Below, one piece after another: positions 1-9,000 of a DNA stretch of 64,000 nt (position 1 is its first letter; each line of letters begins with the position of its first letter). This DNA comes from Labrenzia sp. DG1229 (GTDB lineage Bacteria; Pseudomonadota; Alphaproteobacteria; Rhizobiales; Stappiaceae): contig NZ_KI928950.1 of assembly GCF_000521215.1 (NCBI RefSeq), positions 137,965 through 201,964 on the forward strand, read 5' to 3'. Made by a program: the position numbers and the translations under genes. Under the pieces are notes generated by a model, which saw only the letters and a list, made by a program, of their open reading frames with translations, did not search any database and was not told where the DNA came from.

Positions 1-170
1 CGCTTCAAAAGGAAACGCAGGATGCGTGTCTGAATACGGGTGAGGTCCCACTCTGGTGGAAAGATGACCTGCTGATCGGCGATCAAACGCTCCAATTCGG
101 CTATGCGGGCCTCTTTTCGCTCCAACTGCTCGCGCAGGTGAACGATCTCATAGTCAAGAGCAAGGCTCAT
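1..170 (-). CDS. Winged-helix transcriptional regulator, N-terminal part only
   Basis: This is the N-terminal end (about 56 residues) of a minus-strand gene that runs off the left edge. The protein starts MSLALDYEIVHLREQLERKE and forms a charged coiled-coil heptad pattern for about 30 residues. The stretch after it, ending WDLTRIQTRILRFLLK, resembles the first helices of an OmpR/PhoB-type winged-helix DNA-binding domain. Short alphaproteobacterial proteins with this coiled-coil plus winged-helix layout are known as putative transcriptional regulators. The rest lies outside the window, so the identity is inferred from the start alone. Confidence 0.5.
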   Translation of the reverse strand, partial: MSLALDYEIVHLREQLERKEARIAELERLIADQQVIFPPEWDLTRIQTRILRFLLK

Positions 171-1186
171 TTCAGAACCTCCCGCAAGTCGGGACATCGC
201 ATATCTTTTTCCGCTTCGCAGCCATTCGCATGAACAACAGTTCCAGAAACTGTGCCCTGATCCGAATAGTACCGACGATTTAATGTCTGCCGCATGATTG
301 GTTTCATTGAGTTTCGTTCTCTTTTGTCCGTGACAAACGGTAACTCGACACAGGACGATCTACCGGCACAGAGGTCACGGGTTTCAGTGTTGTTTTCTTT
401 GAGAAGCGCTGTTTTTTCCATTCTGGAGAATTGTTGAACGCACGTATCCAACAGCGACGATACGCCCGCGTTACGCCGCGCAGCATCAGCTTTGCAGCTG
501 CGCTCTACTGAACAGGTTGACGAAACAAGCAACGATTTGAAAGTCAGGTTATGCGCGTGAATTCTGCGCGCCGGTGCGCTTTCTGCCACCGAACCAGACC
601 CGGATACCGCAGCTCTGCTCCAATTACCGCGATGCAACTGGAGAGGGTCTTTCCCCCGGTCTCCACCAAGGGGTCTATATGCGTATATGCGGTTCGCCGC
701 ATTACGAACAGTTGAGAGATCCACAGTCTATTTGCCCGACGTCCACCTGGTCCTACATAACCGTTCGAGCGGTCATGTACTGAGTGATCCGGATCAGTCA
801 GAGACCTTTCCGGCGTTACTCCCCCACTGTTTTCAAAACACGTGGATCAGGTCGGCCTTCCCGAAAAAACATCGAAAATCACATAATTTCGGTTCAATTC
901 CGAATTTGAAACCAAGCTGACAATATTTTCACTGTTAAAAATATCATAGCAATTTCAACAGGTCAGGCGCCAATCCGCTTGCCCCGCCCGGCACCGCGCA
1001 ACGACCGCGTCGACGCTCCCGAGAAGGATTTTGGTGAACGATCCTGTTTCAGGAAAGATCGCAAGGCCAAACACTGCGAACGGCCTCAAACTCATTGTGA
1101 TCACAAAGGATATTGCTCTGCTACAACCAGTGTGTTAACCATGCGTTGCAATCGAATCCTAATTTCTTACACTGAGGTATTTTACA
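171..1186. other. About 1 kb without a convincing gene
   Basis: ORFs on both strands here have no recognisable domain and no good ribosome binding site. The stretch from about 840 to 960 is AT-rich and looks like promoter DNA, with a weak -35/-10 pair around 917-950. Two perfect 12-bp palindromes stand out: TGATCCGGATCA at 785-796 and TTGTGATCACAA at 1095-1106. Nothing else is supported. Confidence 0.4.
1095..1106 (+). promoter_or_regulatory. Palindromic candidate operator upstream of the VPLPA-CTERM gene
   Basis: TTGTGATCACAA is a perfect 12-bp palindrome lying 80-90 bases before the start at 1187. It resembles CRP/FNR-superfamily half-sites (TGTGA/TCACA) but lacks the usual spacer, so the cognate regulator is unknown. 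Confidence 0.35.
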
Positions 1187-1918
1187 ATGAAGGGCATTCT
1201 TATTGGTAGTGCCATACTACTTGCAAGTGTCGGCACCGCCAATGCAGCGCCTGTCGCTTTCGATCTCTCTCTGAGCCCGGGGCAATCGACAAACTACAAT
1301 GTATTGCCGAATTCGTTTTCACTGACAGTCGACGGCCTCACCGCAACATTCACGGCGGGAGCATTCACAAACGGTCTTGACAGCGGCGGAGGCAACCGGA
1401 ACATCACGAGCACATCGGGCGGCTACACGATCGGTGGACCGCGCAACACCCTGAATCAGGCCAGTGATATCCGGATCGGCCGGTATTACGGTGGCGCAGG
1501 CGTTGTGACCCGACCAGGTGAAGAACATTGGGTTGACGGTTCCGGTTGGGATAACTTCGTCACGGCATCGTTCAGCTACATGGGCGAAGCGGTTGATGTG
1601 GCCATGACTTCCGTTTCTTTCAGCTTCTTTGGCGGTAACGATGACTTTCGCTGGGGCTATGATCGGAGCGGAGACGGAAGCTACGGAACCGGCGACTTCC
1701 TGAGTTACAAAAAGGATTCCAACCCGTTTTCTGGTTTCGGCGGTGTTGAAAGCGGCCTGTTCATGATCGGTGCCTTTGACGGCAACGATGAGTGGAAGCT
1801 GAAATCCATAACAGTGGACTACACGCCGACAACACCTGTTCCTTTGCCGGTTGGTGGCCTGCTGCTCATGGGTGGCCTTGGCGCCCTTGCCGTTGCACGC
1901 AAGTTTCAGAAAGCCTGA
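1187..1918 (+). CDS. VPLPA-CTERM sorting-domain exported protein
   Basis: The 243-residue protein has an N-terminal Sec signal peptide (MKGILIGSAILLASVGTANA, cleavage after about residue 20). A Gly/Ser/Asn-rich extracellular body follows, with no recognised domain. The C-terminus is a VPLPVGGLLLMGGLGALAVA segment followed by a basic ARK tail. That tripartite end matches the VPLPA-CTERM variant of PEP-CTERM signals, which are processed by an exosortase and usually lead to surface or biofilm-matrix display. No exosortase or EPS gene is present in the window, so this target is an orphan here. It is monocistronic, with a strong terminator directly behind it. Confidence 0.85.
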   Translation: MKGILIGSAILLASVGTANAAPVAFDLSLSPGQSTNYNVLPNSFSLTVDGLTATFTAGAFTNGLDSGGGNRNITSTSGGYTIGGPRNTLNQASDIRIGRYYGGAGVVTRPGEEHWVDGSGWDNFVTASFSYMGEAVDVAMTSVSFSFFGGNDDFRWGYDRSGDGSYGTGDFLSYKKDSNPFSGFGGVESGLFMIGAFDGNDEWKLKSITVDYTPTTPVPLPVGGLLLMGGLGALAVARKFQKA

Positions 1919-1940
1919 GACACACCAAACGGATGACATC

Positions 1941-1969
1941 AGGCAGCCTCCCCGGAGGCTGCCTTTTTT
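1941..1969 (+). terminator. Rho-independent terminator
   Basis: A perfect 10-bp stem (GGCAGCCTCC at 1942-1951 with GGAGGCTGCC at 1954-1963) and a 2-base loop are followed by six T. It sits 23 bases after the stop of the VPLPA-CTERM gene. Confidence 0.9.
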
Positions 1970-2417
1970 ATTTCGCTTGCGGCATTGCTTTACTCAAAGG
2001 CCAGCATTGAATTCATCGGTGAATTGCTGGGTATTGGCCCTGCCGCACCGATGGATAGTTGTTCATCGGCCCGCCTGCCTTCGTTTCATGTTCCTTGCCA
2101 GTTCATGCAACTGTTGGACCGCGGGATTACTGACCGAAGAACCGGCACAGGTTCTCCGTCAGAGCGATCAATGGTCCGTCGCAAACGCGTGCGAATTCGC
2201 GCAACTCCGGATTCGGGACACCAATGAACACCTGTAGCTTTGTCCTTGGCGTCAGCCGTTAAGTATACTTGGCAGTCCGGGCGGGAATTCAATCTTAACG
2301 TTAAAATTAACGTCTTGTTTACTTATGCGTCCGGATGCTGTTTCTAGAGATTGTTGCAAGTAGATATTTTCAATACCCCGCGAGCTGCCCGGAAAACGGC
2401 TCGTGGGGTTATTTATT
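1970..2417. other. Intergenic region between convergent genes
   Basis: No supported ORF is present. It contains an AT-rich inverted repeat, ACGTTAA-AA-TTAACGT, at 2298-2313. An imperfect hairpin at about 2374-2411 (CCCCGCGAGC paired with GCTCGTGGGG, one mismatch) probably terminates the minus-strand allantoinase gene, although it is not followed by a clear T run on that strand. Confidence 0.4.
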
Positions 2418-3338
2418 TCAAGCACTTTCCGACCGGCCATGATGGGCGTGCCAGTGCCAGGCGATGTCGATGCGTCTTGTTACCCAGACATCCGCATGGC
2501 TGGAAATGTAGTCAAGGAAACTTGCAAGCGCAGCGGCGCGCCCCGGACGACCGGCCAGCCGGCAATGAAGACCGATGTTGAGCATTTTCGGCGATCCGCG
2601 GCGGCCCTCGTCGTAAAGCGTGTCGAACGCATCCTTCAGATAAGTGTAAAACTGGTCTCCGGAGTTGAAACCCTGGACAGATGCGAAGCGCATGTCATTT
2701 GTGTCGAGCGCGTAGGGAATGACGAGGTGATCACCATTCGGACCATCGACCCAATATGGGAGATCGTCCGCATAGCTGTCAGAATCGTAGAGAAACCCAC
2801 CCTCCTCAAGGACCAGTTTCTGGGTCTGCATCGAACAGCGGCCCGTGTACCAGCCCATCGGGCGGGCACCGGTGACTTCTTCATGAATGGCGATTGCCTC
2901 CCGAAGCTGCCGGCGCTCTTCGTTTTCTTCCATGTCCGCGTGCTCGACCCACTTCAGGCCGTGTGAGGCAATCTCCCAATCGGCCTCTTTCATAGCTGCA
3001 ACCGCTTCGCGATTGCGCATCAGAGCTGTTGCAACACCAAACACCGTTACCGGAAGTGCGCGCTCTGTAAACACGCGCCACAAACGCCAGAAACCTGCAC
3101 GTGAACCATACTCGTAGATGGATTCCATGTTCCAGTGACGTTTTCCGGGCCAGGGCTCGGCGCCGACAATTTCCGAGAGAAACGCTTCGGATGCAGGATC
3201 ACCATGGAGAATGTTGTTCTCGCCACCTTCCTCGTAATTGAGAACAAATTGGACCGCCAGTCTGGCACCAGCTGGCCACTCGGGATCCGGCGGTGTGCGG
3301 CCATAACCGATCATGTCGCGCGGATAGGAATCGTTCAT
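2418..3338 (-). CDS. puuE: Allantoinase PuuE, polysaccharide deacetylase fold
   Basis: PuuE hydrolyses allantoin to allantoate in cytoplasmic urate/purine catabolism. It uses a polysaccharide-deacetylase (NodB-like) fold and is unrelated to the classical amidohydrolase allantoinase. The 306-residue product begins MNDSYPRDMIGYGRTPPDPE and carries family blocks such as VQFVLNYEEGGENNILHGD and RHWNMESIYEYGSRAGFWR. The ATG at 3336-3338 is preferred over an ATG 25 codons upstream because a GGAGAG ribosome site precedes it and known PuuE proteins start there. No other urate genes adjoin it. Confidence 0.88.
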   Translation of the reverse strand: MNDSYPRDMIGYGRTPPDPEWPAGARLAVQFVLNYEEGGENNILHGDPASEAFLSEIVGAEPWPGKRHWNMESIYEYGSRAGFWRLWRVFTERALPVTVFGVATALMRNREAVAAMKEADWEIASHGLKWVEHADMEENEERRQLREAIAIHEEVTGARPMGWYTGRCSMQTQKLVLEEGGFLYDSDSYADDLPYWVDGPNGDHLVIPYALDTNDMRFASVQGFNSGDQFYTYLKDAFDTLYDEGRRGSPKMLNIGLHCRLAGRPGRAAALASFLDYISSHADVWVTRRIDIAWHWHAHHGRSESA

Positions 3339-3540
3339 GCTGCTCTCCAGAGATTGCCAATCACCGGACAAAAGACCGCAACGCTCCACGGCGCGCAAGC
3401 TTCGGCCACTCAAAGCGCGCAGAAAAAACCGATGCCTAAGATTTTATGCATCGGATTATGTACGTTTTAGAGTCTTCCGGATTATTACTGATCCTGCGGA
3501 ACATTGCTGGGTGGCGATCATGATCGCTAGGACTGATGAA

Positions 3541-3669
3541 ATGAAGCTTTCGTCCGCCGGTTTGCTTTTGCTTCTTGCCGCTGTCGTCATGACGCTGTTT
3601 TCCGATGCGGGATCAAGCACTTCAAACAAAGCTAATGCTAACGTCATGTATCGAGGCCTGGTCGAGTGA
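3541..3669 (+). CDS. Possible 42-residue membrane peptide
   Basis: The short ORF encodes MKLSSAGLLLLLAAVVMTLF followed by a polar tail of about 22 residues. It looks like one transmembrane helix or an uncleaved signal. An AGGA lies about 10 bases upstream of ATG 3541, and an in-frame ATG at 3520 is an alternative start. It is not a recognised family. A 9-bp stem (GAAGCCGTC at 3668-3676 with GACGGCTTC at 3697-3705) follows the stop but has no T run. Confidence 0.4.
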   Translation: MKLSSAGLLLLLAAVVMTLFSDAGSSTSNKANANVMYRGLVE

Positions 3670-3722
3670 AGCCGTCCGTTTCGGCGACTCGCGTCCGACG
3701 GCTTCATCACTCAACGTGGTTG

Positions 3723-4079
3723 TCATTTCAGCAACCGGTTGGTGACGCGCACTGGCTGAAGCCCGCTCCCCTTTTCCACTTCTGGCAACCTGAATGCCGT
3801 CCCGCCACCGCGGTCTTCTCTTCCAAGAAGCATGATCGCGGAACCGATAACCACGGAGCCCAGCGTGATCACCAGCCCGAATGCCAGCATGAGAACCGGA
3901 AGCACCGGATCGTCCGCATTCAACACCAGGTTCCTCAGGTTGCCGATATTGCTCCAGAAAATGCCGGCAAGAACCAAAAGCGCAATGACAATGCCTGCAG
4001 CTCCATTAATGGCAATGAGACGAAACAGGGGCTCATCGAACAATCGGACCAATCCGAACGACCTGGTTTTGACCGCCAT
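3723..4079 (-). CDS. Small two-helix membrane protein, function unknown
   Basis: The 118-residue product has two long hydrophobic segments, roughly residues 24-44 (INGAAGIVIALLVLAGIFW) and 62-85 (VLPVLMLAFGLVITLGSVVIG). Both ends are charged. I do not recognise the family. The start at 4079 (MAVKTRSFG) is chosen over an ATG eight codons upstream because GGGAGA lies seven bases before it. The gene stands alone between a small plus-strand ORF and a divergent PadR operon. Confidence 0.7.
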   Translation of the reverse strand: MAVKTRSFGLVRLFDEPLFRLIAINGAAGIVIALLVLAGIFWSNIGNLRNLVLNADDPVLPVLMLAFGLVITLGSVVIGSAIMLLGREDRGGGTAFRLPEVEKGSGLQPVRVTNRLLK

Positions 4080-4286
4080 CGAAGTTCTCCCGTTCTTTTC
4101 CATTTTGAACTGTTACCGAAGCTAACGCCCGGCAGGAAAACGACAACCTGTCAAATAGAACAGCTCCGATGCGGATTAAGAACCTTGTTGCTTGTTGCCT
4201 GACACCGGCCAGGTCTGAAAAGTACTAACTCGGTGAAAATTTTGTGCGACGCACCCTTGATTCATTTCAGCATGATATATATTAGT

Positions 4287-4298
4287 TCGATATATCGA
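4287..4298 (+). promoter_or_regulatory. Palindromic candidate PadR operator
   Basis: TCGATATATCGA is a perfect 12-bp palindrome in a strongly AT-rich patch (ATATAT repeats 4273-4310), about 110 bases before the padR-like start. It is a plausible autoregulatory operator-promoter for the efflux operon. Confidence 0.45.
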
Positions 4299-4409
4299 GC
4301 CAACATATACCCCTCAAGTGCGATACAGCCGGAGATATCATCCGGGCCTGAGCACCGAGTGTGGTAGGGCCGTCAATCCGGAAGGACGCTTCCGGGAACG
4401 GAGAGACCC

Positions 4410-4961
4410 ATGAGCGTACGCAGCCTGTGCCTCGCGATCCTGTCATTCGGGGATGCGACCGGATACGAGATCCGCAAGGAATCCACTGATGGTCGTTTCA
4501 GCTATTTTGAGGATGCGAGTTTCGGATCAATCTACCCGGCACTGGCGCGGCTTGAATCGGAAGGTCTTGTTACGGTACGGGAAGAACCGCAAGCTGGCAA
4601 ACCTGCCAGGAAGGTCTATTCGATCACCGAAGTCGGCCGGGCGGAACTCATCGATTACCTTTGCGAGCCACAGGCACGCGACACATTCAAATCCCCGTTT
4701 CTTCTGATCGCCTTGAATGCGGCTCAACTTCCACCGGATGTCATCCGGCGCGCTCTTGAGCGCCGCAAGGCCCAGGTTCGGGAGGAACTGCAATTGCTGA
4801 CAGATACGGACAAGGAATGCGGCCATCCTGGCTCCAACTGGACCAGGAACTACGGCATTGCCTGCATGAATTGCACACTCGACTATCTGGAAGAAAGCGG
4901 CGAAGCACTTGTCAAAATTGCTGAAGACGCGGCGAAGCCGGTTTCGGACGCCGCCGAGTAA
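4410..4961 (+). CDS. PadR family transcriptional regulator
   Basis: This is a DNA-binding repressor of the PadR family (183 residues). The N-terminal winged helix is clear: GYEIRKE, then SIYPALARLESEGLVTVREE and KPARKVYSITEVGRAEL. A C-terminal dimerisation region of about 90 residues follows and includes a CxxC-like pair (YGIACMNCTLDYLEE). PadR proteins commonly repress a neighbouring drug-efflux operon and are released by a hydrophobic ligand. Here the adaptor gene begins 24 bases downstream, so the regulator probably heads and controls the efflux operon through the palindrome at 4287-4298. Confidence 0.88.
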   Translation: MSVRSLCLAILSFGDATGYEIRKESTDGRFSYFEDASFGSIYPALARLESEGLVTVREEPQAGKPARKVYSITEVGRAELIDYLCEPQARDTFKSPFLLIALNAAQLPPDVIRRALERRKAQVREELQLLTDTDKECGHPGSNWTRNYGIACMNCTLDYLEESGEALVKIAEDAAKPVSDAAE

Positions 4962-4985
4962 GCCTGAATTTCGGAGTATTGACCA

Positions 4986-6089
4986 ATGAAAGTAAAGTTT
5001 TCCTATGTTCTGGCAGCATGTCTTGCTGCGGGTATCGGCGTCTGGATGTCGAGTGGAACAGTCGTCGTCGGAGGTGTCGGTGACGGAGAAAACGCCGTAC
5101 CGCCGCCGGCAGAACGGGTGGCAGAGGGCGCCGACGCAACGTTCCGGGTGCAAGTGCTGAAACTCACGGCGCAGGAACGTCAGGCTGTCCTTGAAGTCAG
5201 GGGACGCACGGAAGCGGAAGCCAAGGTTGCCGTCAGGTCCGAAACGACGGACGATGTGGTTCGCCGACCTGCCCGGGAAGGCGCGCGTGTTTCTGCAGGA
5301 GACATCTTGTGCGAACTGGATCGGGGCACCCGCGAAGCCAGGATACTGGAAGCCAAGGCGCTCATTTCACAGGCCGAACTCGATCACGCGGCTGCAACAC
5401 AGCTTGCGGACAAGGGCTTCACGTCACAAACCCGTGCTGCGGCGACGCAAGCCGGTCTCGATGCTGCTAAGGCACGCGTGAAAGAAGCGGAACTCGAACT
5501 GGAACGCACAATCATCCGCTCGCCGATTGACGGAGTGATCGAAAGCCCGATGGCCGAAATCGGAGCGCAGCTCGAAAGTGGCAGCATCTGCGCAACGGTC
5601 GTCAATTCCGATCCGATGATCGCCATAGGACAGGTTTCAGAACTCAATGTCGGACAGATTTCGATCGACATGCCCGCTGAAGTCGAACTCGTAACCGGTC
5701 AGACGATGGCGGGCAAGGTTCGCTATATTTCCCCGTCTGCCGACCCGGACACGCGCACATTCCGCGTCGAAGTCGAGTTGCCGAACGCCGATGGTGCAGC
5801 GCGTGACGGCGTCACCGCCGTGACCCGCCTGTCTCTTCCGCTCGAAAAGGCGCACAAGATTTCGCCCGCCATCCTGACACTCAATGACGACGGCGTTGTT
5901 GGAGTGCGTGCCATCGATGAAGGCAACAAGACCGCATTTTTCCCCGTCAGGGTCCTTGGCGGCGAACAGGACGGACTGTGGGTCGGCGGATTGCCGGAAG
6001 ATGTCACTGTAATTGTTGTTGGCCAGGAATATGTCGGAGACGGCGAAACCGTTCAGCCAGTCTTTGAAACCGCGGAGCTCGGTAAATGA
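4986..6089 (+). CDS. RND efflux periplasmic adaptor subunit (HlyD/MFP family)
   Basis: This is the membrane fusion protein (367 residues) that joins an RND pump to an outer-membrane channel. An N-terminal signal or anchor (MKVKFSYVLAACLAAGIGVW) is followed by the biotinyl/lipoyl-like half motif RRPAREGARVSAGDILCELD. A short alpha-helical hairpin (about residues 110-170), the second lipoyl half (TIIRSPIDGVIESPMAEIGA) and a beta-barrel come next. GGAG precedes the ATG. The stop overlaps the start of the pump gene by four bases (ATGA), which indicates translational coupling. No outer-membrane TolC-type gene is adjacent. Confidence 0.9.
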   Translation: MKVKFSYVLAACLAAGIGVWMSSGTVVVGGVGDGENAVPPPAERVAEGADATFRVQVLKLTAQERQAVLEVRGRTEAEAKVAVRSETTDDVVRRPAREGARVSAGDILCELDRGTREARILEAKALISQAELDHAAATQLADKGFTSQTRAAATQAGLDAAKARVKEAELELERTIIRSPIDGVIESPMAEIGAQLESGSICATVVNSDPMIAIGQVSELNVGQISIDMPAEVELVTGQTMAGKVRYISPSADPDTRTFRVEVELPNADGAARDGVTAVTRLSLPLEKAHKISPAILTLNDDGVVGVRAIDEGNKTAFFPVRVLGGEQDGLWVGGLPEDVTVIVVGQEYVGDGETVQPVFETAELGK

Positions 6090-9000
6090 TAAACATGCTT
6101 GAAGGCGTCCTGCGGCGTCCCAAGACAGTCTTCGTGTTGATGATAGCGCTCCTGGTTGCCGGGGTCTTCAGCTACATCAACATTCCGAAGGAAGACAGTC
6201 CGGACATCGATGTCCCTGTCTTTTATGTCTCCATTGTCCAGCAAGGAATTTCACCGGAAGATGCCGAACGGCTTCTGATCCGGCCGATGGAAACGGAATT
6301 GCGCGGTCTGGATGGTCTGAAGGAGATCACAGCGGTCGCGTCGGAAGGTCATGCAGGTATCGTTCTTGAATTCGATATCTCCTTCGACAAGGACGAGGCT
6401 CTTGCCGATGTGCGCGACAAGGTCGACGCAGCAAAGGGCGAACTGCCTGCGGATGCCGAAGAACCGACGATTTCCGAAACCAACTTTGCTCTGGTACCCA
6501 CGATCACCATCGCCCTGTCAGGCAATGTGCCTGAACGCACGCTCTACCAGCATGCCAGGCGCCTGAAGGATCTGGTCGAGGCGATTGATACCGTGCGTTC
6601 CGCCGATCTCAAGGGGCACCGGGAAGAGCAACTCGAAGTCCTGATCGATTCGCAAAAGCTGGAATCCTACGCGATCACCCAGCAGGAACTCCTGACCTCT
6701 CTGTCGAACAACAACCAGCTTGTCCCCGCGGGCTATATCGATGGCGGTCAGGGCCGCTTCAACGTCAAGGTTCCGGGCCTTATCGAGACGGCTCTTGATG
6801 TCTATTCGCTGCCGATCAAGCAGGCCGGTGAAGGCGTCGTGACATTGAGCGATGTGGCCGAAGTCCGCCGCACGTTCAAGGATGCCGATTCCTATACCCG
6901 GGTAAACGGCAGCCCTGCCATTGCGCTGGACGTGACCAAGCGTATCGGCACCAACATCATCGAAAACAACCTTGCCATCCGCGCGGTCGTCGATGAAGCG
7001 ACCAAGGACTGGCCGGAGACGATCCAGGTCGATTACATGATCGACATGTCGTCGAACATTTTCGAGGTGCTGGGGTCCCTGCAATCCTCGATCCTGACGG
7101 CGATCTTCCTGGTCATGATCCTGGTTCTGGCCGCGCTCGGAATGCGCTCGGCGCTGCTTGTCGGTCTCGCGATCCCGACCTCGTTCATGGTCGGCTTCCT
7201 GATCCTGTCAGGGCTTGGATACACCGTGAACATCATGGTGATGTTCGGTCTCGTGCTGACCGTCGGCATGCTCGTCGACGGCGCAATCGTCATGGTCGAA
7301 TATGCCGACCGCAAGGTCCATGAAGGCATGGAGGACCGCGAGGCCTATATCAGGGCCGCACGTCTCATGTTCTGGCCGATCGTGTCGTCCACGGCGACAA
7401 CGCTCGTCGCATTCCTGCCCATGCTGCTGTGGCCGGGTGTTGCCGGCGAGTTCATGAGCTACCTGCCGATCATGGTCATCATCGTCCTGACAGCTGCGCT
7501 GCTGACAGCCATGGTGTTCCTACCGGTTACCGGTGGCATCTTTGCCATGGTGACGCATTTCCTTGCCCGGAACGCTGCTGGTGTTCTTGCATTTTTGTTT
7601 GGCGTTGTAGCCGCAGTGATCACAGTCTTGTACATGCTCGCCGGACTCGATCCATCCAAATCTTTCGGTGAGAATTTCGTTTCTTATCTAGGAATTGGAC
7701 TTACAGCGGTAGCCGTCGTTTTTGCGGTAGCAATCCCTTCGTACTTTGCAGTTCGGCCGTTCGTCCGCCGATACAGACGTTGGATTTCGACCAGAGTCGA
7801 AAAAGAAAACCTGAAACCGGTCAAACAATACCGGTCCGTGACGTTTGTCTCGCTCGCTTTCGAGATGGTTGCAGTAGGGTTTGCTGCCTACTTCGCCTAT
7901 TTCCTCGCGACCAGCAAACCCGCGATCATCACGGATACGATCGGTTCTATGTTCGGATATCTCTCCGGACTGGCTCAACCGCTCGCCACTCTTTCGCATC
8001 CCATGGCACTTGATACAGGGTTCTATCTTGTTGTTTTCGGATTTGCGCTGGTGGCGGTATGGGCCGGTTACAAGACGATCTCACCGCTCGTGCACCTGCT
8101 TGAATGGATCTTCGACGGTGCGCGAAAAGGTATGGGGCTTGGGAGCCGGAATGGCGGGTCGGAAAGTGACAAGCCTGAGGAACTCCGCTTCGATGCGAGC
8201 ACCGTCAAAGGTCTGACAGGTCTATACGTCCGTCACCTGAAGCTGCTGGCCGGCAATCCGATCGGCAACGTCTTGACGCTCGTCGCCGTTCTCGGCACCT
8301 GTGCGCTGATCTTCATTTCATTTTCCTCCGATCCGACCGGTGTCGAGTTCTTCGTGGACGAGGAACCGGATCAGGCCGTGGTCATGGTGTCTGCAAGAGG
8401 CAACATGTCCGCAATGGAATCGCTGGAGATCGTCAAGCAGGTCGAGGCTGAAGTGCTTCAGACAGCCGGTATCCAGAACGTCATCACCTCTGCGTTCCCA
8501 CCAGGCGGTGGCAGTGGTCCCCAGTTCATTGGCGGGGTCCAGGACAAGCCGGCTGACGTCATCGGTGAAATGTCGCTTGAGCTGGCAAAATACTGTTGCC
8601 GTCGAAACGCCTCGGAGATCTTTGCCGAAATCCGCGACCGGACCGCCTCCATTCCCGGCATCAGGGTCGAGACCCGCAAGATCGAGGGCGGCCCTCCCAC
8701 CGGCAAGGACCTCCAGCTGGAAGTCAAGTCGACCGACTATGACACCATGGTGGATCAGGTTGCCCGGATCCGGACCAAGCTCGACGAGATGGAGCATCTT
8801 CTCGATCAGGAAGACGGTCGTCCCCTGCCCGGCATCGAGTGGCAGATCGAAATCGACCGCGAACAGGCGGGCCGTTATCAGGCCGGGATCGGTTCCGTCG
8901 GCAACATGGTCCAGCTCGTCACCAATGGTGTTCTGATCGGAAACTATCGTCCGACGGACTCCGAGGACGAGGTCGACATCCGCGTTCGGCTTCCGGCCGA

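Noticed and set aside
167..724. 185-codon minus-strand ORF near the left edge
   Set aside because: The product is compositionally odd (Arg/Ser-rich), without domain or ribosome site, and ends inside the start of the neighbouring regulator gene.
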